Shown: positions 14,637 through 24,371 of the stretch, one piece after another | Position numbering within the stretch: position 1 is the stretch's first letter | Layout of the letters: the number at the start of each line of letters is the position of its first letter | Assembly: GCA_963610045.1 (NCBI GenBank) | Contig: CAVDMS010000006.1 | Span: 1 to 43,896 of the forward strand | Reading direction: 5' to 3' | DNA from: F23-B02 sp963610045 | Lineage (GTDB): Bacteria; Bacillota; Clostridia; Oscillospirales; Oscillospiraceae | Length of the DNA stretch: 43,896 nt | Program-made: the position numbers and the translations under genes | Notes under the pieces: generated by a model | The model's database searches: none | Told to the model about the DNA's origin: nothing | Seen by the model: the letters and a program-made list of their open reading frames with translations, nothing else

Positions 14637-15524
14637 TTACCGTATAAGCTCCTCGCAGAGGTCGGGGTTTACCGCCTCGGTGCATTGCAGCGTCAGCGTT
14701 GCCGCCTTCATCGCCGCCTCGGCGCTTTCGTCGAGGTCTGCGCCGTGTACGCCCGCCCAGACGATGGCGGCGGTCGCCGCATCGCCGCAGCCGGTCGTGT
14801 TGACGATCTCGGTTTTGATGCATGGCAGCTTTATGACGGAGCCGCCCTCGGCGGCAACGATGCCGTCAGAGCCGAGCGAAACGAAAATGCGCTTTACGCC
14901 CTGCGCCATGAGCGCCTCCGCCGCACGCAGGGAGGTGCTTTCGCCCGTCATGCTCATCGCTTCGATGGCGTTCGGCTTAAAGGCGTAAAGGTGCGGCAGC
15001 AGGGGCTTTAGGCGATTTGCCTTTGCGGTGGAAACGGGGTCGGCGTACAGGGGTGCGGTGACGTGCTGACCTATCCAACGCAGCGTCTCCTCCGTGAGAT
15101 TTGCATCCACGACCACGGCGTCGGCACGGTTTATCTCGTTTAAGCAGGAGTACAGATACTCCGGCGTTATGCTTCCGGCGATGTCGGTATCGCTGACGCC
15201 GAGCTGCATCTCGCCCTTTTCGTCGGTGATGTACAGGTAGCAGGAGGTGTGTCCCCCTCGGATCCTGCGGCACAGGTGCATATCGAAGCCCAACTCACGG
15301 CAGCTCTGCATGATGCCCTCGCCGAAGGCGTCCGTCCCGACCGCCGCAATGAACTTGACGTTAAGCCCCAAAAGGCTCAGATTGTGCGCAATGTTGCGCC
15401 CGACGCCGCCGGGACTCATGCTTATGCTGCCGGGGTTTGAATCCCCCGCAACGAGGGGCTTTGCCGGTCTGCCGCAAATGTCCATATTCACGGCGCCGAT
15501 GACGATCACGGTTTTATTTTCCAT
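14637..15524 (-). CDS. PfkB-family sugar kinase, probably pseudouridine kinase
   Basis: A 295-residue ribokinase-fold kinase. It shows the PfkB N-terminal signature (SMSPGGVGRNIAHNLSLLG near residue 33), a substrate-lid region, and the C-terminal anion hole with catalytic Asp (NTTGCGDAATAA near residue 245, D at GCGDA). The GGVGRNIAHNL form and the following KFIAAVGTDAFG are closest to pseudouridine kinases (PsuK/YeiC), which make pseudouridine 5'-phosphate; psuG is not in the window, so the substrate assignment is tentative. The ATG overlaps the glgP end by 19 bases, so it is co-transcribed with the glycogen genes. A role in sugar phosphate metabolism fits equally. Confidence 0.7.
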   Translation of the reverse strand: MENKTVIVIGAVNMDICGRPAKPLVAGDSNPGSISMSPGGVGRNIAHNLSLLGLNVKFIAAVGTDAFGEGIMQSCRELGFDMHLCRRIRGGHTSCYLYITDEKGEMQLGVSDTDIAGSITPEYLYSCLNEINRADAVVVDANLTEETLRWIGQHVTAPLYADPVSTAKANRLKPLLPHLYAFKPNAIEAMSMTGESTSLRAAEALMAQGVKRIFVSLGSDGIVAAEGGSVIKLPCIKTEIVNTTGCGDAATAAIVWAGVHGADLDESAEAAMKAATLTLQCTEAVNPDLCEELIR

Positions 15525-17908
15525 ATGCTTTCGGAATACTCCCTTATCGCACGGTCGGCGGCGAAGATGCCGCTTTCCGCTGTATTTGTAAGAGACAGGC
15601 GGGCAAAGCTCCCGTCGTCGGCAATGACGTCGTACATTCTGCGGTGGGTGTCGGCGTAGCTGCGGAAGTCGGCGATCAGCATATACGGGTCGCCGTAGCT
15701 GAGACCCGACGCAAGGTCGGCGTAGCTTTTGCCGTCGGAAAATCCCCGGCTGAAGCGGTCGAGGATGCCGGCGATCTCCCTGTCACTGCGCACGATGGCG
15801 CCGGGGTCGTAGCCGGATGCCTTGAGCGAAGCGACCTCGTGCGCACGGAGACCGAACAGGAACATATTCCCGTCGCCGAGGCGCTCGTACATCTCGACGT
15901 TTGCGCCGTCGAGAGTGCCGATCGTGACCGCACCGTTTAACATGAGCTTCATGTTGCCGGTGCCGGAGGCCTCCTTGCCCGCAGTCGAGATCTGCTCCGA
16001 AACGCAGGCCGCCGGCATGAGCGCCTCCGCTGCGGAGACACGGTAGTTCTCCATGAAGTACACCTGAAGCTTATCACGGCACAGGGGGTCGGAGTTTATC
16101 TCGTTTGCAAGCGAGCAGATAAGCTCGATTATGCGCTTTGCGGTGTGGTAGCCCGCCGCCGCCTTTGCTCCGAACACGAAGCTGCGGGGCAGAAATTCCG
16201 CATTGGGATCGTCGTGTATGCGCTGCATGAGCGAGGTTATGAGCATGGCGCACATGAGCTGCCGCTTGTACTCGTGCAGACGCTTTACCTGAACGTCGAT
16301 AACGGCGTCCGTGTTCAGCACGAAGCCGTCGTTTTTAAGTGCAAATGCGGCAAAGTCGTGCTTATTTTGCCGCTTTATCTCGATCACACGGCGCTGCACC
16401 TCAGGCTCCGAGGCAAAGTCCTTCAGCCGTATGAGCTTTTCCGGCTCGGTGAGGTAGTCGTCGCTGCCCAAAAGATCGGTCACGAGACGGTGCAGACGGG
16501 GGTTTATCTGCGCAAGCCAGCGGCGGTGGTCGATGCCGTTGGTGACGTAGGTGAAGCGCTCCGGATAAAGCTCGCACACGTCACGGAACAGGTCGTTGCG
16601 CAGTATCTCGCCGTGCAGGGCGGAGACGCCGTTTACCTTAAAGCAGGTCGCAAGGCAGAGGTTTGCCATATGCACGCAGCCGTCCCGGATTATGAGGTTG
16701 CGCCCCGTCTTTTCGCCGCTGCCGAAGCGGGAGATGAGAAGCTCGCACCAGCGGCGGTTTATCTCGCACAGTATCTCCCATATCCTCGGAAGCAGGCTCT
16801 GCACGAGCGACTGCGGCCACTTTTCGAGCGCCTCGCTCATAACGGTGTGGTTCGTGTACGCCACGGCGGAGCTTACGATGCTCCACGCCTCGTCCCAGCC
16901 GAGACCGTATTCGTCCATCATTATCCGCATGAGTTCGGGAATGACGAGGGTCGGGTGGGTGTCGTTTATCTGAATGACGTGGTGCTTTGCGAAGCTGCGG
17001 ATATCGCCCCAGCGCTCGACGTGCTTTTTGACGATGGTCTGAGCGGTTGCCGACACGAAGAAATACTGCTGCTTTAAGCGGAGCTGCTTTCCCTCGATGT
17101 GGTCGTCGGCGGGGTAGAGCACCTTCGTGATGACCTCGCTCATGGTGCGCTGCTCCATGCTCTTAACGTACTCGCCCTCGGAGAAGAGGTACATATCGAG
17201 TGCGTTGGTGCTTCTTGCGTCCCACAGGCGGAGGGTGTTTATGCGATTGCCGCCGTAGCCCGCAATGAGCATATCCCTCGGCACCGCCGTCACGGTGGTG
17301 TAGCCCTGATGCTCGGCGTGGTAGCGCCCGAAGCCGTCCCAGTACGAGCTGATGTGACCGCCGAAGCGCACCTCGACCGCATCCTCGTTGCGGGGAATAA
17401 GCCAGCTCTCGGCGCTCTTGCGCCAGTCGTCTGCGACCTCGGTCTGCTTGCCGTCAACGATCTTCTGACGGAAGATGCCGAGCTCGTAGCAGATGGAGTA
17501 GCCCGTTGCGGGGATGCCGAGCGTCGCCATGGAGTCCATGTAGCAGGCGGCAAGACGTCCGAGACCGCCGTTGCCGAGACCTGCGTCGTTTTCCTCCTCG
17601 AAGATGTCCGACGCATTTCTGCCGAGGTCGGACAGCGCCCCCGTGAGCGCCTCGGAAATGCCGAGGTTGAAGGCGTTTTTCATCAGGCTCCTGCCCATCA
17701 GAAACTCCATGGACAGGTAATGCACCTCACGGTCGGGGGTCTTTTCCTCCTCGAATGCGAGGAGGCGGCTCATGATCTCACGGATGACGATGGCGCTTGC
17801 ACGAAACACCTGATCGTCCGTTGCGTTTTTGCTTGTTACTCCGAAGTGCGCACAGAGCTTATCCTCAATGGCAGAGCGCACCTCGTCGCGGGAAATCTGA
17901 TTTGTCAT
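15506..17908 (-). CDS. glgP: Glycogen/starch (alpha-glucan) phosphorylase
   Basis: A cytoplasmic GT35 enzyme that releases glucose 1-phosphate from alpha-1,4-glucan. The 800-residue length is standard. Family features include the N-terminal YLSMEFLMGRSLMKN, the glycine-rich GNGGLGRLAACYMDS near residue 110, and the PLP-lysine site EASGTGNMKLMLNGAVTIG near residue 640, with the lysine in NMKLM. It lies 9 bases downstream of glgD and is third in a glgC-glgD-glgP operon, so synthesis and breakdown of glycogen are co-expressed. Glycogen synthase and branching enzyme genes are not in the window. Confidence 0.96.
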   Translation of the reverse strand: MTNQISRDEVRSAIEDKLCAHFGVTSKNATDDQVFRASAIVIREIMSRLLAFEEEKTPDREVHYLSMEFLMGRSLMKNAFNLGISEALTGALSDLGRNASDIFEEENDAGLGNGGLGRLAACYMDSMATLGIPATGYSICYELGIFRQKIVDGKQTEVADDWRKSAESWLIPRNEDAVEVRFGGHISSYWDGFGRYHAEHQGYTTVTAVPRDMLIAGYGGNRINTLRLWDARSTNALDMYLFSEGEYVKSMEQRTMSEVITKVLYPADDHIEGKQLRLKQQYFFVSATAQTIVKKHVERWGDIRSFAKHHVIQINDTHPTLVIPELMRIMMDEYGLGWDEAWSIVSSAVAYTNHTVMSEALEKWPQSLVQSLLPRIWEILCEINRRWCELLISRFGSGEKTGRNLIIRDGCVHMANLCLATCFKVNGVSALHGEILRNDLFRDVCELYPERFTYVTNGIDHRRWLAQINPRLHRLVTDLLGSDDYLTEPEKLIRLKDFASEPEVQRRVIEIKRQNKHDFAAFALKNDGFVLNTDAVIDVQVKRLHEYKRQLMCAMLITSLMQRIHDDPNAEFLPRSFVFGAKAAAGYHTAKRIIELICSLANEINSDPLCRDKLQVYFMENYRVSAAEALMPAACVSEQISTAGKEASGTGNMKLMLNGAVTIGTLDGANVEMYERLGDGNMFLFGLRAHEVASLKASGYDPGAIVRSDREIAGILDRFSRGFSDGKSYADLASGLSYGDPYMLIADFRSYADTHRRMYDVIADDGSFARLSLTNTAESGIFAADRAIREYSESIWKIKP

Positions 17909-17917
17909 AAATTCACC

Positions 17918-19030
17918 TTAAATGCTGCTGTTTTTCGGGATGACGATGGGGAGCCGTTCGCTTCCCATCAGGGTCTGATCGGCGGAGAGCCTTACGTTTT
18001 TGTCGGCGATGACGTTGCCGAGGATGACGTTTTCTCCTATCTCCGCACCCCGCATTATGATGCAGTCACGGAGCTTTGCGCCCTTTTTGATGCGCGCGTC
18101 GGAAAAGACGATGCAGTTTTTAAGCTCGCCCTCTATGCGGCAGCCGTCCGCAACGAGGGAGCGGCTGACCTTGGCGTTTTCGCCGTAGTAGGTGCTGACG
18201 TCCACGGAGCTTTTCGAGCGCACGGGGCGGCTTTCGGGGAAGAGCGCATTGCGCTTTTCCGGGTCGAGCATATCCATGTTTGCACGGAAATATGCATCTG
18301 TACTCATAATACGCCGTGCGTAGCTTTCGTGAACATAGACGTGTATCCTGCCGCCCTGACCGAGGTAGGACGCAAGAGCGTCACGGTGGAAGTGATAGCT
18401 GTTGTTTGCGGCACAGTCCGCCATGAGCCTTGTGAGCAGAGACTTTGAAATGACATACGCCTCAAGCGAGGCAAAGCCCTTGCCGGAGCCGGTCTGATTG
18501 TAGATGATGCCGCTTGCAAAGCCGTCTTCGTCGGGGTCATAGCGGTGATGGCGGTAATCGGGGTCAAGGCGAGTGCATATCGCCGTGATCTCCGCACCGG
18601 ACTCGATGTGGCTGCGGCAGATGTCCGCAAGGTCGAGATTCGCTGCGGTGTTGCCGTGCATCATTATTATATTGTCCTCTTTGATGTCGTCGATGTATGT
18701 GGAGACGGCATTTAGTGCCTCGATGGTGCCGGTGTAGTCGCCCTTGTGGTATTCGGGCAGACCGAAGGGCGGGAGCATACGCAGACCGCCTATCTTGCGG
18801 CCCATATCCCAGTCCTTGCCGCTGCCGATGTGGTCGAGCAGCGACTGGTAGTCACGCTGCATGATAACGCCGACGTTGTGAATGCCTGCGTTCATCATGG
18901 ACGACAGCGCAAAGTCGATAAGTCTGTACCTGCCGCAGAAGGGCATGGAGGCGGCGGTGCGGCGGCGGACAAGCTCGCCCAGCTCCACCGTAGCGCCGTA
19001 GGCGTAAATGATACCGTGAAAATCGGACAT
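17918..19030 (-). CDS. glgD: Glucose-1-phosphate adenylyltransferase regulatory subunit
   Basis: A 370-residue GlgD-type paralogue of ADP-glucose pyrophosphorylase. The N-terminal nucleotide-binding loop is degraded (GIIYAYGATVELGELVRRRT in place of GGxGxRL), while the fold elements (FCGRYRLIDFALSSMMNAGI) and the C-terminal left-handed beta-helix remain. This is typical of Firmicute GlgD, which is weakly active or inactive alone and forms a hetero-oligomer with GlgC. It starts 3 bases after the glgC stop. The paired architecture means ADP-glucose synthesis here is probably tuned through GlgC:GlgD assembly. Confidence 0.93.
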   Translation of the reverse strand: MSDFHGIIYAYGATVELGELVRRRTAASMPFCGRYRLIDFALSSMMNAGIHNVGVIMQRDYQSLLDHIGSGKDWDMGRKIGGLRMLPPFGLPEYHKGDYTGTIEALNAVSTYIDDIKEDNIIMMHGNTAANLDLADICRSHIESGAEITAICTRLDPDYRHHRYDPDEDGFASGIIYNQTGSGKGFASLEAYVISKSLLTRLMADCAANNSYHFHRDALASYLGQGGRIHVYVHESYARRIMSTDAYFRANMDMLDPEKRNALFPESRPVRSKSSVDVSTYYGENAKVSRSLVADGCRIEGELKNCIVFSDARIKKGAKLRDCIIMRGAEIGENVILGNVIADKNVRLSADQTLMGSERLPIVIPKNSSI

Positions 19031-19033
19031 GGC

Positions 19034-20227
<1,194 letters not shown>

Positions 20228-20252
20228 GTTGTATCATCCTTTCCCTTTAAAA

Positions 20253-20278
20253 AACGGGGACAGCGTACTGCCCCCGTT
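20253..20278 (-). terminator. Terminator-like hairpin between pth and glgC
   Basis: On the minus strand, AACGGGGGCAG and CTGTCCCCGTT pair almost perfectly around a short loop and are followed by six Ts. It follows the pth stop and lies only 25 bases before the glgC start, so it may work as a partial terminator or attenuator for the glycogen genes. Confidence 0.75.
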
Positions 20279-20285
20279 AAGCTTC

Positions 20286-20879
20286 TCAGTTAAACTTGTT
20301 CATTGCACGGTCGGGGCCTTCTGTGATATAGCACTCAACGGCGTCGCACACACGCACGGCAAGAGAGCGCATATCGTCTGCGTCCTGGTTCTTAAACGAC
20401 GAAAGCACCCAATCCGCCATATCGTAATCTGCGTGCGGCGGCGCACCCACACCCATACGGATGCGGGGAAAAGCGTCGGTTCCGAGCATGGCGATGATGT
20501 TTTTAAGCCCGTTGTGACCGCCGGCGGAGCCGCTTTTCCTGATACGCAGCTTGCCGATGGGCAGAGACACCTCGTCCGACACGACGATGATATGCTCCGG
20601 CGGCACCTTGTAGAAGGCGGCGGCGGGAGAAACGGACTCGCCCGAAAGATTCATATATGTCTGGGGCTTGAGCAGCAGCACCTTTTCGCCGCCGAGCGTG
20701 CTTTGCGCCGTGAGCGCCTTGAAGCGCAGCTTATTTATGGAGACGCCCAGCTTTTTCTCCATGGCGTCCGCCGCCATGAAGCCGGCGTTGTGGCGGGTGT
20801 CACGGTATTTGGGTCCCGGATTGCCGAGGAATACGACTATCCATGATACCCCGCCTCTGCTGCGGAATTTGTCAAACAT
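20286..20879 (-). CDS. pth: Peptidyl-tRNA hydrolase
   Basis: Hydrolyses peptidyl-tRNA released from stalled ribosomes. The 197 residues show the Pth signature VFLGNPGPKYRDTRHNAGFM (catalytic His in the RHN triad), then VSDEVSLPIGKLRIRKSG and SAGGHNGLKN. I chose ATG 20879 (MFDKFRSRGG) because a GAGGA site lies about 9 bases upstream. A longer frame reaches back into the end of prs and gives a non-conserved leader. The start lies 16 bases after the prs stop. The short extension before the conserved VFLGNPG core is a little longer than usual. Confidence 0.93.
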   Translation of the reverse strand: MFDKFRSRGGVSWIVVFLGNPGPKYRDTRHNAGFMAADAMEKKLGVSINKLRFKALTAQSTLGGEKVLLLKPQTYMNLSGESVSPAAAFYKVPPEHIIVVSDEVSLPIGKLRIRKSGSAGGHNGLKNIIAMLGTDAFPRIRMGVGAPPHADYDMADWVLSSFKNQDADDMRSLAVRVCDAVECYITEGPDRAMNKFN

Positions 20880-20895
20880 CACTTGTCCTCGAATA

Positions 20896-21858
20896 TCAGT
20901 CAAACAGATTGGAAATGGAGGTCTCCTCGTAGATTCTCCTGATCGCCTCGGCAAACAGGGGAGCGACGGACTGGTACTTGATTATGCCGCACTCCGGCTT
21001 GTCGGTGGGATAGGGGATGGTGTCGAGAAGGAGCAGCTCCTTTATGCAGCTTGCGTTGAGCCTGTCGATGGCGGGGCCGGAGAGGACGCCGTGGCTTGCG
21101 CAGGCGTAGACTTCCTTAGCGCCGCCGATCTCGACGATCGCCTTTGCCGCACCGCAGAGGGAGCCGGCGGTATCGACCATGTCGTCAAGCAGGATGCAGG
21201 TCTTGCCCTCAACCGAGCCGATTATGTTCATGACCTCGGACTGGTTCGCCTTCTGACGGCGCTTGTCCACGATTGCCATGTTGACGCCGAGCTTCATTGC
21301 GAAGCTTCTCGCACGGGCGGTGCTGCCGACGTCGGGAGATACGACCACGACGTCGTCGTTGTTTTTGCCGAAGATGTCGGCATAGTGCTTTACAAAGAGA
21401 GGAGCGCCGAAGAGATTGTCAACGGGAATGTCGAAGAAGCCCTGGATCTGGGCGGCGTGAAGATCCATGGTGAGGACTCTGTCCGCACCTGCGGCGGTGA
21501 TAAGGTTTGCGACGAGCTTTGCGGAGATGGGATCGCGGCTCTTTGCCTTGCGATCCTGGCGGGCGTAGCCGAAATAGGGAATGACTGCGGTTATGCGTCC
21601 TGCGGAGGCTCTGCGCATTGCGTCGATCATGACGAGCAGCTCCATGAGGTTGTCGTTGACGGGCTTGCAGGTGGACTGAACGATGAAAACGTCCGCACCT
21701 CTGACCGGCTCCTTTACGGAAATGGAGCATTCGCCGTCTGCGAAGCTTGCGCAGTCGCAGTCGCCGACGTTCTTAAAGAGATACCTGCAAATGTCGTCTA
21801 CGAGCTTGGGATTGGAGCTGCCTGCGAAAACCTTAATTTCTTTGCCGTGTGAGATCAA
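20896..21858 (-). CDS. prs: Ribose-phosphate pyrophosphokinase (PRPP synthase)
   Basis: Makes PRPP from ribose 5-phosphate and ATP for nucleotide, His and Trp synthesis. The 320 residues contain the metal/ATP motif DLHAAQIQGFFDIPVDNL near residue 130 and the PRPP-binding loop CILLDDMVDTAGSL near residue 215. The N-terminus reads KVFAGSSNPKLVDDICRYL. The only sensible start is TTG at 21858: there is no ATG or GTG in frame before the conserved core, and GAGAGG lies about 10 bases upstream. A TATAAT box on the minus strand lies roughly 60-70 bases upstream. The prs-pth order is conserved in many Firmicutes. Confidence 0.94.
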   Translation of the reverse strand: MISHGKEIKVFAGSSNPKLVDDICRYLFKNVGDCDCASFADGECSISVKEPVRGADVFIVQSTCKPVNDNLMELLVMIDAMRRASAGRITAVIPYFGYARQDRKAKSRDPISAKLVANLITAAGADRVLTMDLHAAQIQGFFDIPVDNLFGAPLFVKHYADIFGKNNDDVVVVSPDVGSTARARSFAMKLGVNMAIVDKRRQKANQSEVMNIIGSVEGKTCILLDDMVDTAGSLCGAAKAIVEIGGAKEVYACASHGVLSGPAIDRLNASCIKELLLLDTIPYPTDKPECGIIKYQSVAPLFAEAIRRIYEETSISNLFD

Positions 21859-22004
21859 TTTAAATCTTCCTCTCTGTATTTCTCTTTATTTGATTGTTAG
21901 CCGATATTATCATTGGAATTATATCAAATACACGGGAAAAAGAAAAGAGGATATGCAAAACAAAATTGCGGCTTTTTGCGCCGTGATTTTACACACAATG
22001 TATA

Positions 22005-22032
22005 ATCCCTCCGGGTACTCACCCGGAGGGAT
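22005..22032 (-). terminator. GC-rich hairpin after asd
   Basis: Perfect 12-bp arms (22005-22016 and 22021-22032) with a 4-base loop lie 8 bases past the asd stop. The T-run after the stem is weak on either strand, so it may be a processing or stabilising hairpin rather than an efficient intrinsic terminator. Confidence 0.6.
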
Positions 22033-22039
22033 CGTCTTA

Positions 22040-23044
22040 TCACAGCTCTATGAGCTTTTCGGCTATCTGCACGGCGTTGGTCGCCGCACCCTTGCGCACC
22101 TGATCGCCGCAGCACCACAGGCACAGACCCTTTTCGTCGGTGAGGTCCTCTCTTATCCTGCCGACGAACACGAGGTCCTGATCGCTCGTGTCAAGCGGCA
22201 TGGGATAGATACCGGCGCCGAGGTCGTCGCACAGGCGGCAGCCGGGAGCGGCTTCTATCGCCTTTCTTGCCGCCTCGACGCTCACCTTCTCCTTAAACTT
22301 CAGACGTATCGAAACGCTGTGGCTGCGCACGACGGGAACTCTGACGCAGGTGCAGCTCACCTTAAGCTCCGGCAGATGCATGATGCGCCGACCCTCGTTC
22401 TGGAGCTTCATCTCCTCCGAGGTGTAGCCGGAAAACTCCTCGCCGCCGATCTGCGGTATGACGTTGTAGGCAATCTGATAGGCAAAGACCTTGGGGGCGT
22501 ATTCCTCGCCCTTCTGCAGCGCCTCGACCTCGCCGAAAAGCTCTTTTGGTCCTCCGATGCCTGCGCCCGACACCGCCTGATAGGAGGAGACGACCATGCT
22601 CTCGATGGGCGAAAGTGCGTTCAGTGCGTTTACCGCAGTGCAGGAGATGACGGTGGTGCAGTTGGGGTTTGCGATGACGCCCTTGTGCAGCCTGATGTCG
22701 TCCGCATTGATCTCGGGGACGACCAGCGGCACGTCGGGGCAGAGACGGAAGGCGCTGGAGTTGTCGATGAATACCGCACCCGACGCCTTGATGTCGTCGA
22801 TGAATCTCTCGGCTATGTCGTTTTCCGCTGCGCCGAGGATGATGTCAAGCCCCTTGAGGTTTTCGGCGCAAGCCTCCTTTATGACGACCTCTTTTCCGCC
22901 GAAGTCGAGCGTTTTGCCGGCGGACGCCGCACTTGCCAGCGGGCGAAGCTCCGCAACGGGGAAGCTGCGCTCGATGAGTATCTTCATCATCTCTCTGCCG
23001 ACGGCGCCGCTTGCGCCGAGAATACCGATGTTGTACTTTTTCAT
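22040..23044 (-). CDS. asd: Aspartate-semialdehyde dehydrogenase
   Basis: Reduces aspartyl phosphate to aspartate semialdehyde, the branch point to Lys/DAP and Thr/Met. The 334 residues begin with the NADP-binding IGILGASGAVGREMMKIL. The catalytic Cys lies in VIANPNCTTVISCTAVNALN near residue 130, and the catalytic His in VVRSHSVSIRLKF near residue 245. It is the last gene of hom-lysC-asd, starting 9 bases after the lysC stop. Confidence 0.96.
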   Translation of the reverse strand: MKKYNIGILGASGAVGREMMKILIERSFPVAELRPLASAASAGKTLDFGGKEVVIKEACAENLKGLDIILGAAENDIAERFIDDIKASGAVFIDNSSAFRLCPDVPLVVPEINADDIRLHKGVIANPNCTTVISCTAVNALNALSPIESMVVSSYQAVSGAGIGGPKELFGEVEALQKGEEYAPKVFAYQIAYNVIPQIGGEEFSGYTSEEMKLQNEGRRIMHLPELKVSCTCVRVPVVRSHSVSIRLKFKEKVSVEAARKAIEAAPGCRLCDDLGAGIYPMPLDTSDQDLVFVGRIREDLTDEKGLCLWCCGDQVRKGAATNAVQIAEKLIEL

Positions 23045-23053
23045 TTTTTAACC

Positions 23054-24367
23054 TCACTTTACAAAGCTGTGATACAGGACTCTGACGGTCTTTTCAAAAT
23101 CGTCGTCGTTTACACCGACTATTATATTCAGCTCCTCAGGTCCCTGAGAAATCATTCTTATGTTTATGCCGCTTTTTCCGAGTGCGGCAAACAGTCTGCC
23201 CGACGAGCCGGGCTTATACGCCATCTTTCTGCCGACCGCCGCAACGACGGATATGCCGTCGGTTATCTGTATGCCGTCGGGCGAGAGCGCCTTCTGCACC
23301 TCGCCAACGAGCGCATACAGGCAGGAGGAAACGCTTTCCGCCGATACCACCAAGGAGACGGTGTCGATGCCGGAGGGCGTGTACTCGACGCAGACCCCGT
23401 GGCGCTCGAAAAGCTCAAGTATCTTGCGCAGAGAGCCGATCTCGGAGCTGAGCCCCGCCTTCGACACGGTTATTATAGTGAAGTGCCGCCGTCCGGCGAT
23501 GCCGGTTATGAAGCGCTCCGACTGCTCGTCGTCGGGGAATTTCTCCATGATGACGGTGCCGGGGTGCTTCGGATCATTCGTGTTGCGGATGTTCAGCGGG
23601 ATGTTCTTTTCCCGCACGGGGAACACCGCACCCTCGTGCAGCACCTGCGCTCCCATGTAGCTCAGCTCACGCAGCTCGCTGTAGGTGATGCGTGATATGG
23701 TGTCGGGGTTTTCGACGATGCGGGGGTCCGCCATGAGGATGCCGGACACGTCCGTCCAGTTTTCGTAGACGTCGGCGTCGAGCGCCGCCGCAGCCAAGGC
23801 TCCGCTCACGTCGCTTCCGCCCCGGCTGAGTACCTTGATGCTGCCGTCGGGCATCACCCCGTAAAAGCCGGGGATGACGACACGCTTGCCCTCGGCAAGG
23901 CGCCGCAGCTCCGTGTACGAGCGCTGCTTGTCGATGCTGCCGTCAAAGGAAAAGTGCAGCCAATCGGCGGCGTCGAGAAACTCAAAGCCGAGGTAATCCG
24001 CCAAAAGCCTTGCCGAGAAGTATTCGCCCCTCGACACGAGGCGGTCCTGACTTATGCCGCCGGACAGCTCCTCCCGCAGGGCGGAAAGCTCCGCCTCGAT
24101 GTCCGTTTTAAGCTCAAGCTCACGGCATATCTCACGGTAGCGCTCGGCTATCATGTCGAACACGGGGCTGCAATCGACGCCGTAGCGGATGTGCGCATGG
24201 CAGAGATACAAAAGATCGGTGAGCTTGTGGTCGCCCGCAAAGCGCTTGCCCGCCGCCGAAACGACGATAACGCTGCGTGCGGGGTCGGAGAGAACGATGT
24301 CCCTCACCTTTTTATACTGTCCGGCGTCCGCCATCGAGGAGCCGCCGAATTTTGCAACCTTCAGCAT
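23054..24367 (-). CDS. lysC: Aspartate kinase with C-terminal ACT domains
   Basis: Phosphorylates aspartate, the first step to the aspartate-family amino acids. The 437 residues open with KVAKFGGSSMADAGQYKKV (the conserved KFGGSS) and contain RGGSDVSGALAAAALDAD near residue 205, followed by two ACT domains in the last 150 residues (GSLRKILELFERHGVCVEYT and ALGKSGINIRMISQGPEELN), which bind feedback amino acids. I chose ATG 24367 because the family pattern begins there; a TTG 21 bases upstream would overlap the hom stop. Between it and asd there are 9 bases. The length is intermediate between short Firmicute kinases and class III enzymes. Confidence 0.94.
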   Translation of the reverse strand: MLKVAKFGGSSMADAGQYKKVRDIVLSDPARSVIVVSAAGKRFAGDHKLTDLLYLCHAHIRYGVDCSPVFDMIAERYREICRELELKTDIEAELSALREELSGGISQDRLVSRGEYFSARLLADYLGFEFLDAADWLHFSFDGSIDKQRSYTELRRLAEGKRVVIPGFYGVMPDGSIKVLSRGGSDVSGALAAAALDADVYENWTDVSGILMADPRIVENPDTISRITYSELRELSYMGAQVLHEGAVFPVREKNIPLNIRNTNDPKHPGTVIMEKFPDDEQSERFITGIAGRRHFTIITVSKAGLSSEIGSLRKILELFERHGVCVEYTPSGIDTVSLVVSAESVSSCLYALVGEVQKALSPDGIQITDGISVVAAVGRKMAYKPGSSGRLFAALGKSGINIRMISQGPEELNIIVGVNDDDFEKTVRVLYHSFVK

Positions 24368-24371
24368 AGTC

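Noticed and set aside
14545..14823. A longer form of the ECF sigma factor starting near 14823
   Set aside because: The extra part crosses the preceding operon's terminator and the kinase gene and has no sigma similarity; GTG 14544 has GGAGGT.
16145..18448. Long plus-strand frames opposite glgP and glgD
   Set aside because: They have no ribosome-binding site or motif and are antisense to certain genes.
21683..23695. A 670-codon plus-strand frame across the asd-lysC junction
   Set aside because: It is antisense to asd and lysC, crosses the asd hairpin and has no domain.
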